A stretch of 64,000 bases of DNA from G963662605 sp963662605 (lineage in GTDB: Bacteria; Bacteroidota; Ignavibacteria; Ignavibacteriales; Ignavibacteriaceae): contig OY759785.1 of assembly GCA_963662605.1 (NCBI GenBank), positions 372,001-436,000 of the forward strand, written 5' to 3'. A model generated the notes under the pieces. It was not told where the DNA came from and made no database searches. It saw only the letters and a list, made by a program, of their open reading frames with translations. Below are positions 8,801-17,366 of the stretch, piece after piece. The position numbers were made by a program, and so were the translations under genes. How positions within the stretch are numbered: position 1 is the stretch's first letter; each line of letters starts with the position of its first letter.

Positions 8801-11218
8801 TTGAAAGCATTCATCTTTTTTGCTGCCGCATTCCTTGTACTATCACAAGTCTCATTACCCCAAACCGCCAAACAAACAGGAATTAGCGGAGTCGTTATTG
8901 ATTCGGCATCCGGCAAACCTCTTGAACTTACCAATGTTATTGTGCTTCGGGCAAGGGACAAACATGTCGTGACGGGAAAAACAACCGATGCCAAGGGCCG
9001 GTTTTTTATTGATAACGTTCCGGCCGGTGAATTTTTTCTGAAGTATTCTCTCATGGGATATCAGGAGTTTGTCTCGGGACGCATTTCATTAGATAAAAAT
9101 AATTTGAGTTATGACGCGGGCACGATTCGCATGCGCGAATCACACATAAAGCTTAACGAGGTCACGGTTACTTCGCAAAAAGAAGTCTTTAATAATTCGA
9201 TTGATAGAAAAGTCTATAATGTTCAGCAGGATATCGTAAGTGCGACCGGCTCGGTCAGCGATCTGCTCCAAAACATTCCCTCGATTCAATTAGATGTTGA
9301 CGGCAACGTGACTCTGCGCGGTTCATCCAACATGCAGATACTCGTTGACGGCCAGACTTCCCCCTTAATGTCCACAAACTCTGCTGATGTATTGCAGCAA
9401 ATTCCCGCGAGCTCGGTAGAAAAAATTGAAGTTATTACCAATCCTTCGGCGAAATACAAACCGGACGGCACTGCGGGCATCATCAATATTGTTCTTAAAA
9501 AAGATTCGCATAACGGATTTAACGGAAGCGTCGGTGTTAATGCCGGCAACGCATCGCGGTATGGAGCAAGGGCAAATATTAATTATAAAACAGGCGATTT
9601 AAATCTTTTCGGTTCGTATAATCTCCGCAAAGATACCCGGTTCATTTACTCGAATGATACGCGGCATGAAATTGATTCCGCGACAAACCTGCCTATGAAT
9701 TATGATCAGAGCGGAACGGGCTTCAACAGACCGGTCAATCATTTTTTCACGTTCGGATTTGATTACACGATAGGGAAAGATGATAAAACAGGAATCTCTG
9801 CAAATTATCGTACACGCAAATACACCAGCAATGATTTCTCATTAGTCAATATTGTCGAGAACAATGTATTAAGCAGTAATTACAATCGCGACCGGATTGA
9901 TTACGATAAAACTACCGAAGGCGGGCTGACGGGATACTATCAACATCAGTTTGACGGCGAGGATAACTCGTTGCGCATTGAATTACACGGCTCAAGCGGA
10001 TTTGATCAGGAAGATAATCGTTATACCAATATATATCACGCACCGCAGGTTAAAACAACATATGATAACACCCTGATACGCAATATGGAGCGTTCCGGAG
10101 AGGTTTCTGCCGAGTATCACTATAAAGCGTCCGATGACCTGACAATAGAAGCCGGGTACGACGGCTCGTTCGGAAGACATGATTTTCCGTTTTCAGGCGA
10201 ATACTTTGATACTCTAACTCAGAAATTTGTCACCGACGCGGATATCACCAATCACTATTTGTACAAGCAGGCAATACATGCTTTCTATGGTACCATCGAA
10301 ACGGGATTTGGAAATCTTGGACTGATGGGCGGACTGCGTCTGGAAAAAGCGTATGTAACATCCGATCTGGTATCGCAAAACCTAATTATCCCCAATGATT
10401 ATTTTAAAGTATATCCGACACTGCACCTCGCGTATAAATTAAGCGAACTCACGCAGTTACAGCTTAATTACAGTCTTCGCGCAAACCGGCCCGAGTCGGA
10501 TGACATGAATCCGTTTCCTGAATATCAGAACCCGAGAAATCTCCGCGCAGGAAATCCGAAATTAAAACCGGAATATATTCACTCGGTTGAATTCGGATAT
10601 GAAATTCAAAATGATAATCTGACTATCGTTCCGAGTATTTATTTCCGCCAGCGGTATAACGCGTTTACATCAGTCGCAAAAATGCTCAACGATACCACCG
10701 TCCTCAACACACGGGAAAATCTTAGTTCGGATAAATCGGCGGGTTTGGAATTGGTAATCGCCGGAAATCTCGGCAGCATCGGAACCATGAATCTCAGCAC
10801 AAGCGGATTTTATCAGGAAATAGACGCAAGCAACTTGGGATACGGTGCAAAGAAATCCGATCTTTCATGGACCGGCTCGTTGAATTGCAGTATTAATCTT
10901 GTAAAATCATTAAGCTTCCAGATAAATTCAAATTATCGTTCTCAGCGCCTTACTCCGCAGGGAGAAGGCCTCCCCACATACGTCGTTAATTTTGCGCTGC
11001 GTCAGGAGTTGATAGAGGGTAAGCTATCCATGACCGGAACAATCTCAAATGCTTTCAACAGTTTTAAACGCGAAATGAAAGTTGATACAGATATACTGCA
11101 TCAGCATACGATTTATAAACGCGATTCCAGAATTATTATGCTGGGTGTCGTTTACAACTTCGGCAACAGCTCAAAACGCGCAAAGGATAAACAAGCCGAG
11201 TTCGACAGCACGGAATAA
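8801..11218 (+). CDS. TonB-dependent outer-membrane receptor (CarboxypepD-regulatory + plug + barrel)
   Basis: Outer-membrane receptor of 805 residues. Start is TTG, directly before a signal peptide (MKAFIFFAAAFLVLSQVSLPQ). Residues about 26-115 are a CarboxypepD-regulatory-like domain ('GISGVVIDSASGKPLELTN' ... 'FLKYSLMGYQEF'); a plug follows ('VTLRGSSNMQILVDGQ', 'SSVEKIEVITNPSAKY', 'GTAGIINIVLKK'), then a C-terminal beta barrel of the outer-membrane-protein beta-barrel type found in Bacteroidota. It imports a ligand with energy from TonB/ExbBD, none of which lie here; the ligand is unknown. No SusD-like partner is adjacent, so this is not a classic polysaccharide locus. Converges with the DoxX gene two bases away. 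Confidence 0.9.
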   Translation: MKAFIFFAAAFLVLSQVSLPQTAKQTGISGVVIDSASGKPLELTNVIVLRARDKHVVTGKTTDAKGRFFIDNVPAGEFFLKYSLMGYQEFVSGRISLDKNNLSYDAGTIRMRESHIKLNEVTVTSQKEVFNNSIDRKVYNVQQDIVSATGSVSDLLQNIPSIQLDVDGNVTLRGSSNMQILVDGQTSPLMSTNSADVLQQIPASSVEKIEVITNPSAKYKPDGTAGIINIVLKKDSHNGFNGSVGVNAGNASRYGARANINYKTGDLNLFGSYNLRKDTRFIYSNDTRHEIDSATNLPMNYDQSGTGFNRPVNHFFTFGFDYTIGKDDKTGISANYRTRKYTSNDFSLVNIVENNVLSSNYNRDRIDYDKTTEGGLTGYYQHQFDGEDNSLRIELHGSSGFDQEDNRYTNIYHAPQVKTTYDNTLIRNMERSGEVSAEYHYKASDDLTIEAGYDGSFGRHDFPFSGEYFDTLTQKFVTDADITNHYLYKQAIHAFYGTIETGFGNLGLMGGLRLEKAYVTSDLVSQNLIIPNDYFKVYPTLHLAYKLSELTQLQLNYSLRANRPESDDMNPFPEYQNPRNLRAGNPKLKPEYIHSVEFGYEIQNDNLTIVPSIYFRQRYNAFTSVAKMLNDTTVLNTRENLSSDKSAGLELVIAGNLGSIGTMNLSTSGFYQEIDASNLGYGAKKSDLSWTGSLNCSINLVKSLSFQINSNYRSQRLTPQGEGLPTYVVNFALRQELIEGKLSMTGTISNAFNSFKREMKVDTDILHQHTIYKRDSRIIMLGVVYNFGNSSKRAKDKQAEFDSTE

Positions 11219-11220
11219 AT

Positions 11221-11598
11221 TTATTTCGCGGCGAAAAGAGATTTATAGTTATTCTTATAATAATAGGCTATAAATAAATTTGCAGCTAATACAAAAACAG
11301 CTACCGGCAAACCTTTAGGGTCGAGGATCAGATGATATAAAAATATATTAATGGTTATCGGGAAAATCAATACGCTTGCAAGCGTGTTGAATCTTCCGGT
11401 AATAAAGGCGAGTCCGCACAACAGCTCGGTAATTTTAATGAACGGCATCAAATATCCGGTTGCCATCAGCCCTTCGTTGAAAGCTTTGATATTTCCCTGA
11501 AGTTCAGGCTGGGGAACCACTTTCAGAAAATAGGTTACGGATGCAAATAGGAAAAGCAATCCCACTAAAGAACGCACAACTATCACAGCTTTTTTCAT
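11221..11598 (-). CDS. DoxX family membrane protein
   Basis: Membrane protein of 125 residues with four hydrophobic helices and the DoxX-family opening 'RSLVGLLFLFASVTYFLK', the middle 'LCGLAFITGRF' and 'VLIFPITINIFLYH'. I chose the ATG giving MKKAVIVV, which has an AAAGAG element 5 bases ahead; an in-frame ATG 21 bases upstream is also possible. DoxX-like proteins are quinone-linked or of unknown function; nothing nearby defines a role. Divergent from the DinB gene across a short intergenic region that may hold both promoters. Confidence 0.85.
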   Translation of the reverse strand: MKKAVIVVRSLVGLLFLFASVTYFLKVVPQPELQGNIKAFNEGLMATGYLMPFIKITELLCGLAFITGRFNTLASVLIFPITINIFLYHLILDPKGLPVAVFVLAANLFIAYYYKNNYKSLFAAK

Positions 11599-11701
11599 AT
11601 ACTCTTTCGATTTTATCATAATTCATCTCTTATAACTTCATAATTCGTTTTTCAGTTCCAAATGAGTATATTCCTTTGATTTTAATCATAAAACTGTGTA
11701 T

Positions 11702-12232
11702 ATGGACGAAATAACAAAGCAAATTCTTACCGACCTCCATCAGGCAGAGGTGTATTTAGAAACGACACTTTCGGATATCCCCGATGAAATCACCGACATC
11801 CGGCTGAACGACTCGACATGGAGCATCGCCGACATCGTCGTCCACATTGCTATGATTGAGGCCTCGGTGTATGCGATTGCAAGAAAGAATCCGGCGGCAG
11901 AAAGCAGGCTGCACAATGCCCCGACTATCATCGGCAGGGATAAACTTCGCGAGGCACTTCTTGATAGGACGCATAAAGTAAAACTGCCTGAAGCCGTCGC
12001 AAGCCGCATGGAAACACTTCCCCTGAAAATTGCGCTTGAGCGGCTGACGAAAGCCCGCCAGATGAATAAGAAATTATTGCAAGACAATACAATACCTTAT
12101 CCGAACCTCATCGTACCGCATCCTGTCTTGGGCGATATGACAAAAATTGATTGGCTTATTACCGTGCCATTCCACTCAATGAGGCACACAGAACAGATAC
12201 TGGAAATAAAAAATATACTTTTGCACGTATAA
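11702..12232 (+). CDS. DinB family (DfrB/YfiT-type four-helix bundle) protein
   Basis: Cytoplasmic protein of 176 residues with the DinB-like four-helix bundle pattern: a first histidine in 'SIADIVVHIAMIEASVYA' (about residue 48) and a C-terminal pair in 'TVPFHSMRHTEQILEIK', which together form the metal site of the superfamily. Members include metal-dependent thiol transferases and many uncharacterised proteins; the substrate here is unknown. I use the ATG rather than an in-frame GTG two codons earlier. It ends at a strong rho-independent terminator. Confidence 0.85.
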   Translation: MDEITKQILTDLHQAEVYLETTLSDIPDEITDIRLNDSTWSIADIVVHIAMIEASVYAIARKNPAAESRLHNAPTIIGRDKLREALLDRTHKVKLPEAVASRMETLPLKIALERLTKARQMNKKLLQDNTIPYPNLIVPHPVLGDMTKIDWLITVPFHSMRHTEQILEIKNILLHV

Positions 12233-12237
12233 AAAAA

Positions 12238-12261
12238 GCCGTCCCTTGGGACGGCTTTTTT
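12238..12261 (+). terminator. rho-independent terminator (bidirectional)
   Basis: GCCGTCCC-TT-GGGACGGC followed by six T, and preceded by seven A, so it can act for the DinB gene on the + strand and probably for the histidine kinase gene arriving from the other side. Confidence 0.9.
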
Positions 12262-12346
12262 ACGCACTATTTGTTTTTATTATACAGTTTCGATTGCGCT
12301 CTGTAACTGGCGTTATTATTCAAGCAGATAGAATTTTAATTTCTTT

Positions 12347-14500
12347 TCATGTTGTATGAACGCCAATGCCCGGCAGCGTAAATCTGAAAGTGCTGCCTTT
12401 TCCAATCTGGCTTTCGACCCATATTTTCCCGCCATGCCTCTCAACAAATTCCCGGCACAATAGTAGCCCGAGTCCGGTGCTCAACTCGCCGTCCGTTCCG
12501 ATTGTTCTGACTTTCTCTCCGACTTTGAAAAGTTTATCCATATCCATCTTCGTCATTCCGATTCCTGTGTCGGTTATTTGAATTTCAATTTCCCTTTCTG
12601 CTACGGACTTAGCGGAAATAGTTACCGTGCCAAAGCGGTGCGTAAATTTTACTGCATTCGAAATCAGATTGAGCAGTATGGAGTCCGTCATTCTTTCGTC
12701 CGCGTAAACGATTAACGGAGTTGTAATTTCATTGACAACCCGGATACCCTTTTGCTCACTCCTGTACCGGATGGTTTCAATAGTATTCTGCACCCGCTCG
12801 GACAATGATAAATCTTTCGGCTGATAATCAAAAGTGCCTTGCTGCATTTGGGACCATTCGAGAAGATTCTTTAGAAGCTTATAAATGTTTTGCGCCGTTT
12901 GATTGATTTCTTTACCGAATTTTTTCAGCTCTTCAGCAGAAAATTCACTTGCCTGTTCGGCCATAATATTAGTCAGGCCGATAAAGCCGAGGAACGGGCT
13001 TTTCAAATCATGCGCGATAATGGAAAAGAACCTGTCCTTTTCAGAATTGATTTTTCCAAGCTCGTGATTTTTTATGGTTAATTCTTCTTGAATCCTTTTC
13101 AATTCCGAAATGTCCGTATGTGTCCCACTCATGCGCAACGGGTTACCATCTGCATCTCTTGCCACGACCTTTGCCTGATCGAGTATCCACTTATATGAAC
13201 CGTCCTTACAGCGCATCCGGTATTCAATTCTGTAATTAGGCCTCCTTCCCTCAAGATGATCTTTCATTAGCGCATTAACAGCCGGAAAATCATCGGGATG
13301 TATCAACTCGCTCCACTGTAGCACGGAAAAATCAATTTCGCCGAATGAGTAGCCCAGCATCTCAGCCCAGCGCGCATTGCGCTTTACTTCGCCTGTTTTT
13401 AAATTCCAATCCCAAAAACCTAATTGGCTTCCTTCCAGCACAAAATGCAGCCGCTGTTCGCTGTCCCGCAGAGCATCTTCCATTTTTTTTCGGTCGCTGA
13501 TATCCCTTGTTATACTTAGCAAGTGGGGTTCATTAAAAACGGTAAATAGCCGGGCAGATATTAGTCCGGTTATTTCCGAACCGCTTTTTTGATTAAACCG
13601 TGCTTCATAATTTTCACAACCCCCGTCTTTCATCACATGCCGTACAACATTGTTTCTATCATTTATATCTTTCCAGATATTAATATCATACGAGGTTTTC
13701 CCGATTATTTCCTCTTTGGAAAATCCGGATATCTTTGCGAAACTATCATTACAAGCGACATAAAGCGCATCCCTCGTCCGCGTAATTGCAATTGCATCCG
13801 GACTTGCTTCAAATATATTTTCAAAGTGCTCTTTGGCTATAACAATTTCCCTGTTCAGCTTTTCGTTCAGCATCATGATAAAACCGTAAGTCCACAAAAT
13901 ACTTACTAAAAAAGCATCAAGGAATAAAAGCAAATTATTCAAGTTAAAGGCAAGTATGTTGAATTCGGGCTTAAAGATGACCAGTATAATAGTTCTGCAA
14001 GTAAAGACGGCTCCATGAGAAGCCATGATGATAATGTTAAAGATGATCATCGGCTGCATATTATGCCAAAAATTTCTAACCAGCCGATAAACAATAAAAA
14101 ACGATATGAAGGCGATCGATGAACTCAATAAAACCGAACGGATTAGGATATTATCAACAACAAACTGAAAAAACCAATGAACCGATGCAAAAAAAACAAA
14201 CCATCCGATCACCGTTTTTCTGGAAATTTCTATTTCAAAAAACTTGAATATGCCGACACTTAGAAACATAATACCAAGAATAAGCACAATATCCTGAATC
14301 GCGATAATAAAGGGCAGATAGGTTGGATTTTGTCGTAACAAGACAAGGTAAAATCCGAAAGCTTCAAAAGCACTCCATAACAGCCACCATCCGGGACCTT
14401 TGATAAACTTATTTATTTTATACTGGTAATAAAATACTATTACCTGCATGAGGTGGGAGAACATTAAAACGACAAGAAGTGATTTGAGATCAAAAGTCAT
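12347..14500 (-). CDS. membrane PAS-domain sensor histidine kinase
   Basis: Sensor kinase of 717 residues. An N-terminal block of about seven transmembrane helices (to about residue 215) is followed by two PAS domains ('NIFEASPDAIAITRTRDALY' and a PAS_3-like one with 'GFWDWNLKTGEVKRNARWAE' and PAC end 'MSGTHTDISELKRIQEEL'), then a HisKA dimerisation helix with the phospho-acceptor histidine about residue 497 (FFSIIAHDLKSP), and a HATPase domain with N box (LLNLISNAVKFTH), G1 (DTGIGM) and G2 (STGLGLLL). All catalytic residues are present. There is no adjacent response regulator, so it is an orphan kinase. The ATG is preferred to a GTG three codons earlier. Signal sensed is unknown. Confidence 0.93.
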   Translation of the reverse strand: MTFDLKSLLVVLMFSHLMQVIVFYYQYKINKFIKGPGWWLLWSAFEAFGFYLVLLRQNPTYLPFIIAIQDIVLILGIMFLSVGIFKFFEIEISRKTVIGWFVFFASVHWFFQFVVDNILIRSVLLSSSIAFISFFIVYRLVRNFWHNMQPMIIFNIIIMASHGAVFTCRTIILVIFKPEFNILAFNLNNLLLFLDAFLVSILWTYGFIMMLNEKLNREIVIAKEHFENIFEASPDAIAITRTRDALYVACNDSFAKISGFSKEEIIGKTSYDINIWKDINDRNNVVRHVMKDGGCENYEARFNQKSGSEITGLISARLFTVFNEPHLLSITRDISDRKKMEDALRDSEQRLHFVLEGSQLGFWDWNLKTGEVKRNARWAEMLGYSFGEIDFSVLQWSELIHPDDFPAVNALMKDHLEGRRPNYRIEYRMRCKDGSYKWILDQAKVVARDADGNPLRMSGTHTDISELKRIQEELTIKNHELGKINSEKDRFFSIIAHDLKSPFLGFIGLTNIMAEQASEFSAEELKKFGKEINQTAQNIYKLLKNLLEWSQMQQGTFDYQPKDLSLSERVQNTIETIRYRSEQKGIRVVNEITTPLIVYADERMTDSILLNLISNAVKFTHRFGTVTISAKSVAEREIEIQITDTGIGMTKMDMDKLFKVGEKVRTIGTDGELSTGLGLLLCREFVERHGGKIWVESQIGKGSTFRFTLPGIGVHTT

Positions 14501-14728
14501 ACACACCACACATTCGTCGGGAAACGAGTTTTTTCGATAGTAAAAAATATAAAGATTTTGCTGAAATCAAAGAAGATTATTCCTCTATTGCCACACCGTA
14601 CATCCGATCGAATATAGCAATTTGGTTGTGGCTATTTAAACCTATTATTCGTAACTTATTCTGTTTTCATTTTTCATCGGAAACTAATACGCCGTCACTT
14701 CTGTTTTTGAACTAAAACTAAAAACTAT

Positions 14729-17008
14729 ATGAATAGAGCTGCAATAATTACCATTATATTACTCTTCAGCATTTCCGTGTTCGGACAATCTGCAAAAGGA
14801 ACAATTAAAGGAAAAGTTGTTGATGCCGCAAGTAACGAACCCCTGCCAGGTGTTAACATCGTTGTAGTCGGAACTAATATCGGAGCCGCATCCGATATAA
14901 AAGGAGAATTTTTTCTTCAGGGAATCACCCCCGGGACTTATCAGGTACGCGCTTCGTATGTAGGATATGGAACCGTGACAAAATCCGATGTTTCTGTGAA
15001 TACCGGCCGGCCGACGAATATTCTTATTTCGTTAAGTGAAAGCGCACTCCAGCTGCAAAGTGTTACGGTAAAATCAAACTATTTTAATACAAGCACAACA
15101 GAGTTTAATAGTCTTTCAACTTTTGGATATGAAGAGATCCGCCGATCACCGGGTGGATTTGAGGATGTTGTCCGTGCTCTATCCGTTTTACCCGGCGTTG
15201 CACAGGCAAGTCCCGGCAGAAACGACCTTGTTGTGCGCGGCGGTGCACCATCGGAAAACCTTTATGTAGTTGACGGATTTGTTGTTCCCAACATAAATCA
15301 CTTCGGCAATCAGGGAGCGACAGGCGGACCACTCAGCTTCATTAATCTGGATTTTGTCCGCGAAACAGCCTTTTCAACCGGCGGATTCTCCGCAAAGTAT
15401 GGAGATAAGTTATCCTCAACACTCAGCATTGATTTACGCGAGGGACGGCAGGATCGCATAGGCGGAAAAGCAACCGTATCCGCTTCGCAGTTTGCTTTTA
15501 ACCTTGAAGGCCCTGCAACCGATAAAAGCACATTTATTCTTTCAGTCCGCAGAAGTTATCTGGATTTTATTTTTGATGCTGCAGGATTTAATTTCGTTCC
15601 CGAATACTGGGATGCAATGGGTAAATATGCCTACGAATTCGACCCTCAAAATAAAATTACCGGATTGTTTATCGGTGCATTGGATAGAGTTAAATTCAAC
15701 AATAAAACGGCAGAAGACCGGTACGATAATTCCAGAATTCTCGGCAGCGACCAGAACCAGTATGTCGGTGGTATAACATACCGCCATTTATTTAACCGCG
15801 GTTTTTTTGATGTTATTGTGAGCAGAAACTTTATTGATTACGATTCTTCGCAAAAAGACACTCTGCAAAACCCGATATTCCTGAACCAATCGCAGGAAGC
15901 TGAAAATGAAATCAGAGCCGAGGGAATTTATAAAATTTACGCATCCACCGAATTGAATTTTGGCGCCTCGGCAAAGCTTATCAATTTTAATTCAAAAATA
16001 AAGCAGCCATACTTTAAAACTACGTTCGGTGAAGTACTCAGCATCACCGGTCTTTCTGCACAAAAGAATTTTACCAAGTACAGTGCATTCCTTCAATATG
16101 CAAGCACTGCTTCCGAAAGGTATCATTACAACCTGGGAGTGCGCGGAGATTATTTTACGCAGATTGAAAACAAATTTACTTTCAGTCCCCGGTTTGCTTT
16201 TAATTATATGGTAGATCCTTTAACGCACCTTAGTTTTTCCACGGGAGTTTATTTCCAATCGCCTTCATATATCTGGCTTGTCGCCGATCGTTCAAATCTG
16301 AATCTGAAATCAGTGCGCGTAAACCAGTACGTGTTCGGATATGACAGAATGCTCCGCGAAGATACCCAGGTAAAGGTAGAAGCATTTTATAAAAAATATA
16401 CCAACTATCCCGCGAGTGTGCTGCGTCATTACGTTGTTCTTTCAAATACCGGAGCTGGATTCAGCGGCAGCAGCGATAATTATACCTCGTTTGGTTTAGA
16501 GCCATTGGTGAGCGAAGGAAACGGCACCTCACGCGGTGTGGAATTTTCATTGCGGAAAAAGTCTTCCGAGTTACCCTATTACGGCATCATAAGCGTAACC
16601 GGCAGCCGCGCCACCTATATCGCACTGGATGGCGTTCCGCGTCCCGGTGCTTATGACCAGAGCCTCATTATTAATATTTCCGGCGGGTATATATTCAACA
16701 AAGAATGGGAAGCTTCCTTCAAATTCAGACTTGCGACCGGCAATCCATACACGCCTTACAATGACGACGGAACTCAAGATGTTGCGATGTACAACATCCG
16801 TAGATTTAAATCATTACATGCACTTGATCTTCGCATTGATAAACGCTGGAATTTTGAGAACATGGCACTCATCACCTATCTCGACGTGCAAAATGTGTAC
16901 AATAATAAAAATTCCAATACCGTCAGCTATAATTCGTTTAAGAAAAAAATCGAAGATGGCTCGAGCATTGGCATTCTGCCGTCAATCGGAGTAAGCCTGG
17001 AGTTTTAG
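14729..17008 (+). CDS. TonB-dependent outer-membrane receptor
   Basis: Receptor of 759 residues: signal peptide (AAIITIILLFSISVFGQ), CarboxypepD-regulatory domain (about 22-110, 'GKVVDAASNEPLPGVNIVVV'), a plug with 'ALSVLPGVAQASPGRNDLVV' and 'RGGAPSENLYVVDGFVVPN', and a C-terminal barrel ending in phenylalanine (GVSLEF), the usual outer-membrane insertion signal. The plug type, with 'GGFSAKYGDKLSS', is the one common in Bacteroidota receptors that lack a SusD partner. It differs from the receptor at 8.8 kb in plug motifs and is not its recent copy. Imported ligand unknown; stands alone, divergent from the histidine kinase. Confidence 0.9.
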   Translation: MNRAAIITIILLFSISVFGQSAKGTIKGKVVDAASNEPLPGVNIVVVGTNIGAASDIKGEFFLQGITPGTYQVRASYVGYGTVTKSDVSVNTGRPTNILISLSESALQLQSVTVKSNYFNTSTTEFNSLSTFGYEEIRRSPGGFEDVVRALSVLPGVAQASPGRNDLVVRGGAPSENLYVVDGFVVPNINHFGNQGATGGPLSFINLDFVRETAFSTGGFSAKYGDKLSSTLSIDLREGRQDRIGGKATVSASQFAFNLEGPATDKSTFILSVRRSYLDFIFDAAGFNFVPEYWDAMGKYAYEFDPQNKITGLFIGALDRVKFNNKTAEDRYDNSRILGSDQNQYVGGITYRHLFNRGFFDVIVSRNFIDYDSSQKDTLQNPIFLNQSQEAENEIRAEGIYKIYASTELNFGASAKLINFNSKIKQPYFKTTFGEVLSITGLSAQKNFTKYSAFLQYASTASERYHYNLGVRGDYFTQIENKFTFSPRFAFNYMVDPLTHLSFSTGVYFQSPSYIWLVADRSNLNLKSVRVNQYVFGYDRMLREDTQVKVEAFYKKYTNYPASVLRHYVVLSNTGAGFSGSSDNYTSFGLEPLVSEGNGTSRGVEFSLRKKSSELPYYGIISVTGSRATYIALDGVPRPGAYDQSLIINISGGYIFNKEWEASFKFRLATGNPYTPYNDDGTQDVAMYNIRRFKSLHALDLRIDKRWNFENMALITYLDVQNVYNNKNSNTVSYNSFKKKIEDGSSIGILPSIGVSLEF

Positions 17009-17015
17009 GTATATT

Positions 17016-17317
17016 CACCGCGAAGAACGCAAAGTCCGCAAAGATTGTTAAACGGTCATCGCATCTTTTTCGGGTGTGGGGATGCGCAGCACGTATCTCC
17101 CCTTATATATTGCAGACATTGCAATATCCGAAAGCGAATAATTGATTTATGACTGCCGCGGATTATAAATATACAACTGCGTTACATGAGGCGCTTGATC
17201 GCAGACCCCCCGGGCAGAGTGTTTCTACAATAACTTTACATCTTTTTGAACCAAACAATAAAAAATCTTGGCGTACTTAGCGCCGTGCCCGCCGGCAGGC
17301 GCGGAACTTTGCGGTGA
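17016..17317. repeat. inverted-repeat pair of the GxxExxY-flank type, without the gene
   Basis: The roughly 360-base gap after the receptor has no gene. It starts with 'caccgcgaagaacgcaaagt' plus 'ccgcaaagattgtt' and ends with 'aaaaatcttggcgtacttag' and 'aactttgcggtgaaat', which are imperfect inverted copies of each other and of the repeats framing the GxxExxY genes. The right arm is split by the 21-nt palindromic insert (17284-17304) that is also found at 3028-3048. The 215 bases between the arms show no similarity by eye to GxxExxY coding sequence. Confidence 0.55.
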
Positions 17318-17366
17318 AATTACTATGTTAGAGCACATAAAATTCTGATTCTATCTATTATATAGT

